Source: JAAZXR01 sp040265175 (GTDB taxonomy: Bacteria > Myxococcota_A > Polyangia > Nannocystales > Nannocystaceae). Taken from it: 16,141 nucleotides of DNA. The stretch spans positions 1 through 16,141 of the forward strand of contig JBDQGY010000084.1 of NCBI GenBank assembly GCA_040265175.1. The letters are read 5' to 3'. Under the pieces are notes generated by a model. It worked only from the letters and a program-made list of their open reading frames with translations, did no database searches and was not told the origin of the DNA. A program made the position numbers and the translations under genes. Below, piece after piece: positions 8,082 through 15,025 of this stretch. Position 1 is the stretch's first letter, and each line of letters opens with the position of its first letter.

Positions 8082-8511
8082 CGTCCATTGCTCCTTGAAG
8101 TCTCACCGCTCTTGAGGTCGGTCTGCCCATGGCTGCTTCCGTCGCCGCCCTCGCATCTTCGCCGTTTGGAAATATGTGCAACCGGTGGGCCAAAAATGAG
8201 ACCCGCGAGTCTTCGTCCATGCGCGGGGTGCCCATTTTCGCGATCGGCGAGGAAAAACGGGCACACAAGGCCATAAAGTTTTGAAGGTCCCCGTGGGATG
8301 CGGCGTCGAATTCCCGGGGCCAGACGACACCACCGGTTCGTGATCACCGACGATTGTTGCCAGGTTCTGGCTACAAAAGTTGCCACACCGAGGCGACCGA
8401 TGCCGGGAGCCTTGCCCACACAATAGATGTAGGCAAAAGTGTTCAGATGTCACCCGCCCGGCCCGGACGCCCGACCGCGCTCCACCCACAAACAGCCCCA
8501 GGGCCGCCGAC
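8082..8511. other. Gene-free stretch between asnS and the small minus-strand gene
   Basis: About 430 bases hold no convincing gene on either strand; the open frames that cross it are antisense to or out of frame with the flanking genes. It has mixed composition with several A/T-rich patches, unlike the flanking coding DNA. It must contain the promoter and leader of the small minus-strand gene, whose AAGGAG lies at about 8091-8096. I see no tRNA, no clear riboswitch and no terminator for asnS here. Confidence 0.5.
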
Positions 8512-9903
8512 TTAGAAGCGGCAGTTTCGTGGAGTGCGCGGGAACGGGATCACGTCCCGGATATTCTCCATCCCGGTGGCGTACATGACCAGTCGCTCGA
8601 AGCCGAGCCCGAAGCCGGCGTGGGGCGCGGTCCCGAAGCGCCGCGTATCGAGATACCACTCGTAGTGCTCCATGGGCTGGCCAAGCTCGGTGATGGCCTG
8701 CGTCAACACGTCGAGTCGCTCCTCACGCTGGGAGCCCCCGATGAGCTCCCCGATCTTGGGGACCAGGAGATCCATCGCCGCCACCGTGCGGCCGTCGTCG
8801 TTGCGCCGCATATAAAACGCCTTGATCTCTTTGGGGTAGTCGAACACGAAGGTGGGCTTTTTGAGCAGCTCCTCCGTGAGATAGCGTTCGTGCTCCGCTT
8901 GCAAGTTCGCCCCAAAGTGCACCGGATATTCGAAGGTCTGGCCGCTGTCCTCGAGCAGCTTCACCGCCTCACCGTAGGTCACCCGCGCGAACTCGGCCCC
9001 CACCACCCCCTCGAGACGCTGGGTGAGCCCCTTGTCAATGCGCTGGTTGAAAAACGCCAGGTCTTCGGCGCAGTCATCGAGCACCGCCTTGAGGCAGTAC
9101 TTGACGAACGCCTCCGCGAGATCCGCGTCGTCATCGAGATCGGCCCACGCCATCTCTGGCTCGATCATCCAAAACTCCGAGGCGTGGCGGCTGGTGTTCG
9201 AATTCTCGGCGCGGAAGGTCGGTCCGAACGTGTAGACATCGGAGAGGCCCATGGCGAAGGCCTCCGCATTCAGCTGGCCAGACACGGTGAGGAAGGTGTT
9301 TTGACCGAAGAAATCCTCGTCGTAGCGGGGGGTACCCGCGTCTGTCCGCGGCACGTTCGCGAGGTCTAGGGTCGTCACGCCAAACATCTCTCCCGCGCCC
9401 TCGCAGTCGCTCGCGGTGATGATCGGCGTGTGCACGTAAAAAAATCCGCGCTCTCGAAAAAACTCGTGCACCGCTTGAGCGAGACGGCTGCGGATTCGAA
9501 ACACCGCCCCGAAGGTGTTGGTGCGCACCCGCAGGTGGGCGATGCTGCGGAGGAAATCGAAGCCGTGACGTTTTTTTTGCAGGGGGTAGCTGTCCTCCGC
9601 GCGGCCGATGACCTGCACCGATTTGGCGGCGAGCTCGAAGCGCTGCCCCTTCGCCGGTGACTCCACCAAGTCGCCCACGACCTCTACCGCAGACCCCGTG
9701 GTCAGCTTCCGAAGCTCGTCAAACCCCTCAAGCTCCGCGGGCACCACCACCTGAAGCCCACCAAAGCTTGAGCCGTCGTTGAGCTCGATGAACAGCACCT
9801 TCTTGCTGTCACGGACCGTGCGCGCCCACCCTTTCGCGCGCACGTCCACCGTGGACTCGGGTGCGGCGAGGAGCGCGGATATCTTCGTTCGCGGCGTTTG
9901 CAT
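8512..9903 (-). CDS. asnS: Asparaginyl-tRNA synthetase
   Basis: AsnRS charges tRNA-Asn with asparagine using ATP, in the cytoplasm. The 463-residue length is typical. Residues about 18-105 form the anticodon-binding OB fold. The class II core follows, with motif 2 at about 230-253 (FRAENSNTSRH, then EFWMIEPEMA) and motif 3 at about 430-459 (GFGLGFERLVMY and RDVIPFPRTP). The GGSQREER segment and the RNCRF C-terminus are characteristic of AsnRS, rather than AspRS. The ATG at 9903 is the natural start of the OB-fold extension; no strong Shine-Dalgarno sequence is seen. It is divergent from queE, with 52 bases between the starts. Confidence 0.97.
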   Translation of the reverse strand: MQTPRTKISALLAAPESTVDVRAKGWARTVRDSKKVLFIELNDGSSFGGLQVVVPAELEGFDELRKLTTGSAVEVVGDLVESPAKGQRFELAAKSVQVIGRAEDSYPLQKKRHGFDFLRSIAHLRVRTNTFGAVFRIRSRLAQAVHEFFRERGFFYVHTPIITASDCEGAGEMFGVTTLDLANVPRTDAGTPRYDEDFFGQNTFLTVSGQLNAEAFAMGLSDVYTFGPTFRAENSNTSRHASEFWMIEPEMAWADLDDDADLAEAFVKYCLKAVLDDCAEDLAFFNQRIDKGLTQRLEGVVGAEFARVTYGEAVKLLEDSGQTFEYPVHFGANLQAEHERYLTEELLKKPTFVFDYPKEIKAFYMRRNDDGRTVAAMDLLVPKIGELIGGSQREERLDVLTQAITELGQPMEHYEWYLDTRRFGTAPHAGFGLGFERLVMYATGMENIRDVIPFPRTPRNCRF

Positions 9904-9955
9904 CGCCGGGAGACTATCACTGGCCGCGCCCTCCGAGATCGTGTACTCGTCCTAG
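9904..9955. promoter_or_regulatory. Short divergent region between asnS and queE
   Basis: Only 52 bases separate the two start codons, so both promoters must be here or reach into the genes. No preQ1 riboswitch or other structured leader fits in this space and none is seen. Promoter boxes are not clear. Confidence 0.35.
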
Positions 9956-10717
9956 GTGAGCATTTCGCCGCCGCAGCCGCCCCAAGGCCCCGCATCGCCG
10001 GAGTCCGACCGCCTCCCGATCACCGAATTGTTCACGTCGATCCAAGGCGAAGGAGGGCTCGTTGGCACGCCAAGCTCGTTTTTACGGGTGCGGGGCTGCA
10101 ACCTGCGCTGCGGCTGGTGCGACACCCCCCAAAGCTCCTGGGAGCCCACCGGAGCGCTCCACTCCCTGGAGGCGCTCGTACATTTTTGCAAGACGGGCCC
10201 CCGTCACGTGGTCTTGACGGGGGGAGAGCCGCTTTTGTTCCCACAGGTGGCGCGGCTGTCCAAGGCGCTCGCCATCCAAGGCCACCACATCACCGTGGAG
10301 ACCGCGGGGACCGTGTGGTGCGAGGATCTTCACTGCGACCTGATGTCGATCTCCCCCAAGCTCCGCCATGCCGCGCCCGACCGTGGCGGTCTTTCCCTCG
10401 CCACGCGTCACGAGGAGACCCGCTGGGCGCCGGACGTCGTCGCCCGCCTATGTGCGGCCTTTCCAACGCAGCTAAAGTTTGTCGTCCGGCCAACCCCGGA
10501 GGGACTCGCGCAGGACCTTGACGAAATCGACGAATGGCTCTCCGCCGCCCGTCTCACCAACCTGCCCGCGGAGAAGATCTTCTTGATGCCGGAAGGTGTC
10601 GACCCCGACGCGCTCCCCGCGGCCTACCAGGTCCTCACGAGCGCCGTGCAAACGCGGGGCTATCGCATCGGCCCACGCCTCCACCTGACCCTCTTTGGCC
10701 ATACCCCGGGGACGTAG
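9956..10717 (+). CDS. queE: 7-carboxy-7-deazaguanine synthase (radical SAM)
   Basis: QueE converts 6-carboxy-5,6,7,8-tetrahydropterin to 7-carboxy-7-deazaguanine, a step in queuosine synthesis. The 253-residue protein has the conserved SIQGEG phrase, followed by the cluster-binding motif C48-x3-C52-x2-C55 (CNLRCGWCDT), which is the standard radical SAM spacing. HVVLTGGEPLL is the GGE motif that contacts the SAM amino group. The N-terminal 20 residues are Pro/Ser-rich and probably disordered. The start is GTG 9956 with only a weak ribosome binding site; no better downstream start precedes the conserved core. No queC, queD or queF is nearby. It lies next to asnS, which may be chance; queuosine is found in tRNAs with a GUN anticodon, including tRNA-Asn. 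Confidence 0.92.
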   Translation: MSISPPQPPQGPASPESDRLPITELFTSIQGEGGLVGTPSSFLRVRGCNLRCGWCDTPQSSWEPTGALHSLEALVHFCKTGPRHVVLTGGEPLLFPQVARLSKALAIQGHHITVETAGTVWCEDLHCDLMSISPKLRHAAPDRGGLSLATRHEETRWAPDVVARLCAAFPTQLKFVVRPTPEGLAQDLDEIDEWLSAARLTNLPAEKIFLMPEGVDPDALPAAYQVLTSAVQTRGYRIGPRLHLTLFGHTPGT

Positions 10718-10747
10718 CCGGCTCCACACCTTTGGGAGCGCCGCGCC

Positions 10748-11521
10748 CTAGCCATCGTCGTCGTCGTCAATAAAGGAGAACTCAAACTCCTCCTCAAGCG
10801 GTGCACCGTTCGCGCCCGCTGGCTCCGCGGTTGTCGCAGGATCCACTGCGACCTCTTGCACCGTTGAATCTCCCACCACGGTGGGCGCCGCCTCCTCATC
10901 TTCGGCTCGCTCGTTGGAAATTGAGACGAAGGCGGGGACTTTGGAGATCCGCTTGAGTTTGACGTTGGGACCACGTGGTTGGCAAAGGCGCAGATACTGG
11001 AACATCTTCGGCGAGGTTTGAGCGATCCGTCCGAGCTGCCGATCGTCCAGGCGATCGAGGAGCCCCACATAAGGGTCAAGCTTTCGCCGCACGGATTTCA
11101 CTTGGTTGCGCATGCGCAGCACCGTGCGCTGAGGGACGTTCGCGAGGCGAGCAAGTTCGTGGTCTTCGAGGCGCTCAAATAGATCGAGGTAGGGTACGAG
11201 CCTGTTGAGACGTCCCACCTCCTTGGGGTCGCGGCGGCGAATCGCCGCATCTCCATGGCGATCAAACTCGTCCTCCGAGACCTTCTTTTGCCCGAGAGCG
11301 ATCTTCCCGAGCGCCGGATTCGCTCCGGTCGCGTCTGACCTGTCCGACACGGAATGGACTGTACCGCGCCCCTCGGCGGTCTGCGGCGCCGCGCGGGAAA
11401 CAGGGTAAATTCGCCTGAAATACCGCGCTTTATGGCGTCCCCCTCCGCGACCGAGGTCGGTTCGCATCCCGCCACCTTTGTGCGAAGCTAAGGACCCATC
11501 GAACGCGCACGCCCACAGCAT
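10748..11521 (-). CDS. Protein with two 40-residue helical repeats and an acidic tail
   Basis: The 257-residue product is unrecognised. A basic, low-complexity N-terminus (about 1-100) precedes two tandem 40-residue helical repeats: residues 108-147 and 148-187. They share the pattern L-x-PY, then RL-x-D, then L-x-R-x-A, with a Pro in the second half. Each unit could be a small helix-turn-helix or helical hairpin. The C-terminus is acidic (EEEFEFSF and five Asp). The start at 11521 has a good ribosome binding site, GAGGAG, four to five bases upstream, but it overlaps the 5' end of the divergent lipoprotein reading frame. ATG 11467, with AAAGGTGG upstream, is a reasonable alternative giving 239 residues. 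It converges with queE, with about 30 bases between stops. The function is unknown; a nucleic-acid-binding role is only a possibility. Confidence 0.7.
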   Translation of the reverse strand: MLWACAFDGSLASHKGGGMRTDLGRGGGRHKARYFRRIYPVSRAAPQTAEGRGTVHSVSDRSDATGANPALGKIALGQKKVSEDEFDRHGDAAIRRRDPKEVGRLNRLVPYLDLFERLEDHELARLANVPQRTVLRMRNQVKSVRRKLDPYVGLLDRLDDRQLGRIAQTSPKMFQYLRLCQPRGPNVKLKRISKVPAFVSISNERAEDEEAAPTVVGDSTVQEVAVDPATTAEPAGANGAPLEEEFEFSFIDDDDDG

Positions 11522-12280
11522 CTCGTCTCCTCGGACCGACCGTCTGCGACGAGACGACCACGCCCATCTCGGGAGCTTTCGGCGTGGGTCGTCGCGCTCA
11601 CCGCGGCCACAGCCACCTCAGGATGTGTTGACGACGCCTCCACCTGCGAGCTGAACGCGGGGGATATCTTGATCACCGCGGGCGTCACCGATGGCGTGGA
11701 TGGAATTCGCGGCGACGTGCGCTTGTATCTCCAAGACGGCGACGGCCTCGACACCTCGCTGCGGCTGTGCCGAGAGCAAGGCGATCTGCTCACGCTCAAC
11801 GGCGTCTCCTTGACCGAATCCTCCGTCGATAATCTCTACCGATACACGACCTCCCTCAACGCAGCCACGGCAGCCTACGAGTTTAGGTTCACGCGGGATG
11901 GACAGGTCTACGCCATGAGCGTCGACCCCCCACCCTCCTTTGAGTTGGTCACCCCGATCCCCGGCGAGGTCTTCTCTGTAGCCGACGACCTCTCGGTTTC
12001 ATGGAGCCCGCCGTGGCCCGACAGCACCTTAAACCTGCGTGCGATCCCGGACGACCCTTCGTGCTTGCAGCCGGTCAACCTTGACTTCGACGACACCGGC
12101 GTGACCGTGCTTCCCGGGGGAACCCTCACCTGGTCCGCGGACACGAGCCAAGCCGCCGAGTGCCCCGTGACCTTGGAGCTTCTTCGCGTCCAAGGAGGTG
12201 CGTACCCCGCCGGGTTGGCCGCTGGTGGCTGGGTCCAAGCGGGTGTCGTGGAGCAAGTGGTGGCCATCGCGACGCCGTAG
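11498..12280 (+). CDS. Putative lipoprotein lacking a standard start codon
   Basis: The open frame runs from just after a TAA at 11489-11491 to the TAG ending at 12280. Its 5' part encodes a clear lipoprotein signal: basic RRPRPSR, hydrophobic WVVALTAATAT, then S-G-C with the Cys codon at 11624-11626. The mature part is beta-rich with six further Cys and a Fibronectin-like feel (FELVTPIPGEVFSVADDLSVSW), but I name no family. No ATG, GTG or TTG lies in frame between the TAA and the Cys; the first is TTG 11669, inside the mature protein. ATC 11498, with TAAGGA three bases upstream, is used here as a notional start. In the same frame but before the TAA lie ATG 11432 and GTG 11480. A nonsense mutation, a rare start codon or a sequencing error could each explain this. 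Confidence 0.6.
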   Translation: MERARPQHLVSSDRPSATRRPRPSRELSAWVVALTAATATSGCVDDASTCELNAGDILITAGVTDGVDGIRGDVRLYLQDGDGLDTSLRLCREQGDLLTLNGVSLTESSVDNLYRYTTSLNAATAAYEFRFTRDGQVYAMSVDPPPSFELVTPIPGEVFSVADDLSVSWSPPWPDSTLNLRAIPDDPSCLQPVNLDFDDTGVTVLPGGTLTWSADTSQAAECPVTLELLRVQGGAYPAGLAAGGWVQAGVVEQVVAIATP

Positions 12281-12283
12281 CGG

Positions 12284-12316
12284 CGCGTCACCCCCAAAAC
12301 CGGGCGACGCGGTTTT
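12284..12316 (+). terminator. Candidate intrinsic terminator after the lipoprotein gene
   Basis: Four bases after the TAG, CGCGTC (12284-12289) pairs with GACGCG (12306-12311), with CCC/GGG pairs inside the loop, followed directly by GTTTT. An alternative AAAACCG/CGGTTTT pairing uses the same sequence. The stem is modest, but position and T run fit a terminator. Confidence 0.5.
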
Positions 12317-12367
12317 CTCACCCGGTCGCGGTTGCGCAAACCTCCGGTCTCTTGTCACAGTTCAACC

Positions 12368-12727
12368 GTGCAGTTCTTCAAGAGCCGAGCATTTTTCCGG
12401 GCACGCCTCGTGATCTACGGATGCCTCCTCGCCTACTTCGGCCACCAGGCGCTGCAGGCGTACGACGCGCGACAAGAGGCGCTCGATCGAGCCACGATGG
12501 CCGACCCCTCCATGCCCGTGCCCGGCGTCAAGCGCACAGCCACCTTGCCCAACGGAGAAACCATCGAATACATGGAGTATGAGCTCACGCCCGAGCAGGC
12601 GGCCGCCATGGACATGAAAGTCCCGCCAAAGGAAGGGGCCGCCCAAGACCCCGAAAATCCCGGCGACCCAGGCCCCTCCGCGCCGGCGAACCCCACGGTC
12701 CCCCCCACCTCTCCCGAGTCGCCATGA
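12368..12727 (+). CDS. Small single-pass membrane protein with Pro-rich tail
   Basis: The 119-residue product has a basic N-terminus (KSRAFFRAR) and a single hydrophobic segment at about residues 13-29 (LVIYGCLLAYFG). A polar region follows, with TLPNGETIEYMEYELTPEQ, then a Pro-rich disordered tail. It would be anchored in the inner membrane with the C-terminus outside. I recognise no family. GTG 12368 is chosen because it places the segment near the N-terminus; TTG 12332 is an alternative and neither has a clear ribosome binding site. Its TGA overlaps the cyaY ATG as ATGA, so the two are probably translated together. Confidence 0.65.
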   Translation: MQFFKSRAFFRARLVIYGCLLAYFGHQALQAYDARQEALDRATMADPSMPVPGVKRTATLPNGETIEYMEYELTPEQAAAMDMKVPPKEGAAQDPENPGDPGPSAPANPTVPPTSPESP

Positions 12728-13062
12728 CCCTCGATCCCTCAGATTTTTACACCAAGGCGAGCGCCGCGCTCGCGCACATCGATGATGTGCTCGGCGACCT
12801 TGAGCATGATGACCTTGACGTCGACCTCGCGGGCGACGTGCTCACCATCGACTTCGAGAGCGGCGGCAAATTCATCGTGAACGCGCACTCCGCCGCGGGC
12901 CAAGTGTGGCTGGCGGCCAACACCGCCGCGTGGCACTTCGACTGGATCGCAGACGCCAACGACGGGGCGGGCGCGTGGATCGCCAGCAAGTCCGGCGATG
13001 AGCTGATGCACACCGTGGCGCGCGTCGTCGGCGAACGCATCGGTGAGGCGATCTCCTTGTGA
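12724..13062 (+). CDS. cyaY: Frataxin/CyaY homologue
   Basis: CyaY binds iron and modulates iron-sulfur cluster assembly by the IscS cysteine desulfurase. The 112-residue length is typical. Visible family features are the acidic first helix (DDVLGDLEHDDLDVDL), the strand VLTIDFESGGKFIVN, and the WLAANTAAWHFDW sheet carrying the conserved Trp and the HF pair, then a C-terminal helix. The acidic ridge is the known iron- and partner-binding face. The ATG overlaps the previous stop by four bases, and its own TGA overlaps the folK GTG in the same manner, so the three genes form a compact operon. No isc genes are visible. Frataxin assignment is good though sequence divergence is noticeable. Confidence 0.85.
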   Translation: MTLDPSDFYTKASAALAHIDDVLGDLEHDDLDVDLAGDVLTIDFESGGKFIVNAHSAAGQVWLAANTAAWHFDWIADANDGAGAWIASKSGDELMHTVARVVGERIGEAISL

Positions 13063-13664
13063 GTGAGGGCGCTGGGCCAACAAAGGCTCATGACCCAGTC
13101 TCGGCGGCCCCCGTACGTGTCGCGTTCGTCGCGTTAGGCAGCAACGTGGGGGAGCGCTTCGAGCATCTCGAGGCGGCGGCGCGTGGACTCGCTGCGCTTC
13201 CCGCCACGACCATCGTCGGCTGCTCCTCGATCTTCGAGACCGCGCCCATGGGCGCCGCCAAGTTCAATTTCCTCAACGCCGTGATCGCGCTGAAGACGGT
13301 GGTGGCGCCGCTGCCCATGCTCGACGTGCTGCTCCAGCTGGAGCGAAGCCGCGGGCGTACGCGGGACGAGAAGTGGGGACCTCGCACCCTCGACCTCGAC
13401 CTCCTCGCCATGTACGGCGGCGAAGGCCTGCTCACGGTGGCGCATCCGCGCCTCACCTTGCCGCACCCGGGAATCACCGCACGCGACTTCGTGCTGCGCC
13501 CGCTCATGGAGATCGCGCCGAGCCTCCAGATCGCGGGGCAAAGGCTGGACCATCACCTCGCCACGCTGCCCGAAGGCGCCCGCACCGTCCGCGGCCGTCA
13601 CGGGCTCCCGCTCTTGGAACGCGCCCCGTTCGGTGTTAGTGTCCCGCTGCTCGAAGGCGGGTAG
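13059..13664 (+). CDS. folK: 2-amino-4-hydroxy-6-hydroxymethyldihydropteridine diphosphokinase
   Basis: FolK (HPPK) transfers pyrophosphate from ATP to 6-hydroxymethyl-7,8-dihydropterin, a step of folate synthesis. The 201-residue protein shows the family order: FVALGSNVG near residue 24, SSIFETAP near 56, FNFLNAVIAL near 69, and WGPRTLDLDLL with Mg-binding D112 and D114, then HPRLTLPHPGITARDFVLRPL. It starts at GTG 13059, overlapping the cyaY stop as GTGA. The first 20 residues are a non-conserved extension. Its last three codons and TAG stop lie inside the tRNA-Val gene, so transcript processing of the tRNA would cut the folK 3' end. No folP or folB is nearby. Confidence 0.93.
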   Translation: MSEGAGPTKAHDPVSAAPVRVAFVALGSNVGERFEHLEAAARGLAALPATTIVGCSSIFETAPMGAAKFNFLNAVIALKTVVAPLPMLDVLLQLERSRGRTRDEKWGPRTLDLDLLAMYGGEGLLTVAHPRLTLPHPGITARDFVLRPLMEIAPSLQIAGQRLDHHLATLPEGARTVRGRHGLPLLERAPFGVSVPLLEGG

Positions 13665-13728
13665 CTCAGGTGGTTAGAGCACCGCGCTTACACCGCGGGT
13701 GTCGCAGGTTCGAGTCCTGTTCCGCCTA
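13655..13728 (+). tRNA. tRNA-Val (anticodon UAC)
   Basis: A full cloverleaf can be drawn. The acceptor AGGCGGG (13655-13661) pairs with TCCGCCT (13721-13727), with one G-T wobble. The D stem is GCTC/GAGC, the anticodon stem is CCGCG/CGCGG, and the anticodon is TAC at 13689-13691. The T arm is GCAGG-TTCGAGT-CCTGT. The discriminator is A at 13728. The CCA end is not encoded (CCC follows). The first ten bases overlap the 3' end of folK. Confidence 0.95.
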
Positions 13729-13738
13729 CCCTTTGCCG

Positions 13739-13782
13739 CGCCGGTTCCTTCGGGAGCCGGCGTCGCTGTTCTTGGGCGACGC
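13739..13782 (+). terminator. Two GC-rich hairpins just after tRNA-Val, candidate terminator
   Basis: A ten-base-pair stem (13739-13748 with 13753-13762) closes a UUCG tetraloop. A second stem, GCGTCGC (13760-13766) with GCGACGC (13776-13782), overlaps its 3' foot by three bases, so the two may compete. The sequence between has some T but no strong run. Starting ten bases after the tRNA, this probably ends or shields the folK-tRNA transcript. Confidence 0.55.
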
Positions 13783-14075
13783 GCTCGAAACCCGCTCGCG
13801 CTGGCGTCCCGTCCGCGCCGAGACCCGCCAGCCGAGGTGATGCCGACCCACGAAGCCAGCGGATTTATCGCCGATTTCGAGTCCGCTCCGAATCCGAACG
13901 CTGTTTGGCCTATGTCGTGAAGCATGGCCAACCTACAGATTATTCGATCGTCATAGATAAGATCTATCTGATATTCCAACATAATTTGTATTTAATGCGA
14001 ATTTTGCGCTATCAAAGCTAACAAAACTAATCCAATTTATATTATTTATGTTCGTTTTAGTAGTATACATGAGAT
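13783..14075. other. Intergenic stretch ending in an AT-rich block
   Basis: No gene is seen. The first part (to about 13915) is ordinary GC-rich sequence. From about 13925 to 14075 it changes to strongly AT-rich DNA, quite unlike the rest of the window. It includes a small hairpin (AGATA/TATCT near 13957) and runs such as aatttatattatttatg. It lies directly upstream of the first Cys-rich lipoprotein gene and may hold its promoter; TTGTAT and TATCAA about 18 bases apart near 13986-14015 are weak candidates. Confidence 0.5.
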
Positions 14076-15017
14076 ATGACATTACGCACACGAAGAACCC
14101 CTACCGAAACCGAGCACCTCCCCCTCGCTCGCACCCTCTGTTGTTTCGCCCTCGGCTGTCTCCTGACGCTCCCTTCCTGCAAGGAGCCGGAGGCCACACC
14201 GAACGACAGCGGCCTCGACGCCGGCGACGAGGGGAACGAAAACGGCGACGGTGACGACGACGACGCCACCAGCGGCGACGGCGATGGTGACGACCCGTGC
14301 GACAGCTTTTTGGGGTGCGGAGACGCGGGCGACGACGCACCACCTCCCGCCGTCGAGCCGTGTGATTTTTGGTCCCAGGACTGTGACGAGGGAGAAAAGT
14401 GTACGCCCGTGCCGAGCAGCCCCGGCAGCGGTGCCTGGGACGCGACGGTCTGCGTGACCGCTGGCACAGAGGCCCCCGGCTCCGCGTGCTCGTTCACCGG
14501 CGCCGTGAACGGCGAAGACACCTGCGACGCCACGAGCATGTGCCTCGATGTCGACGCCGACACCGGCGAGGGCACCTGCACCGAGCTTTGCGTGGGCTCC
14601 CCGGAGAGCAACAGCTGCCCGCAAACGGGGAACGCGTGCTGGCTTCTCAACGACGGTCAACTGCCTGTGTGTCTCGATGGCTGCAACCCCCTGATTACCG
14701 GCGAGTGCCCCCCCGGCCAGACCTGCGTGGCGGGCTTTGAGGGCGGAGACCTCAACGGCTTTTTGTGTTTCGCACCGGCCGCCCAAGGCATCACCGGGGA
14801 ACAGTGTGAGTGCGCCAACTGCTGCGCCGACGGGCACTTTTGTACGGACGCGCCCACCTACGGCAACGACTGCGCCTTCGACCTGTGCTGCACCGAGTAC
14901 TGCGACGTCAGCGACGGAGGCTTCGCGTGCGCGGGAACCGGTCAACAGTGCATCGCCTTGTTCGACGCCAGCGACCCCAACTACGCCGACGTGGGGGCCT
15001 GCCAGATCCCCATGTGA
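14076..15017 (+). CDS. Cys-rich lipoprotein with Asp/Gly-rich spacer (paralogue 1)
   Basis: The 313-residue product has a signal peptide with lipobox L32-P-S-C35, then a long acidic Asp/Gly/Glu spacer (ENGDGDDDDAT, GDGDGDD), then a Cys-rich domain beginning PCDSFLGC. The domain has many conserved Cys pairs, including ECANCC and DLCCTEYC, and ends ADVGACQIPM. The spacer resembles those of many surface lipoproteins in Nannocystis-type myxobacteria; Asp-rich repeats of this type could bind calcium. The disulfide-rich domain should fold outside the cytoplasm. The function is unknown. ATG 14076 gives the complete signal peptide, but the ribosome binding site is weak (GAGAT). A paralogue follows immediately downstream. 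Confidence 0.85.
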   Translation: MTLRTRRTPTETEHLPLARTLCCFALGCLLTLPSCKEPEATPNDSGLDAGDEGNENGDGDDDDATSGDGDGDDPCDSFLGCGDAGDDAPPPAVEPCDFWSQDCDEGEKCTPVPSSPGSGAWDATVCVTAGTEAPGSACSFTGAVNGEDTCDATSMCLDVDADTGEGTCTELCVGSPESNSCPQTGNACWLLNDGQLPVCLDGCNPLITGECPPGQTCVAGFEGGDLNGFLCFAPAAQGITGEQCECANCCADGHFCTDAPTYGNDCAFDLCCTEYCDVSDGGFACAGTGQQCIALFDASDPNYADVGACQIPM

Positions 15018-15025
15018 GCCCTCGA

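Noticed and set aside
7799..8419. Minus-strand open frame of 206 residues crossing the gene-free stretch
   Set aside because: It is out of frame with the better-supported small gene, Arg/Ser-rich, and has no ribosome binding site or recognisable motif.
8380..9369. Plus-strand open frame of 329 residues
   Set aside because: It is antisense to asnS, which is certain.
9904..9955. preQ1 riboswitch before queE
   Set aside because: The space is only 52 bases and no fitting pseudoknot or conserved core is visible.
13674..13982. Minus-strand open frame of 102 residues
   Set aside because: It is read through the complement of tRNA-Val (NRTRTCDTRGV is a familiar tRNA artefact).
13710..14090. Attachment-site duplication of the tRNA-Val 3' end
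   Set aside because: I found no second copy of the tRNA 3' end downstream in the window and no integrase gene.
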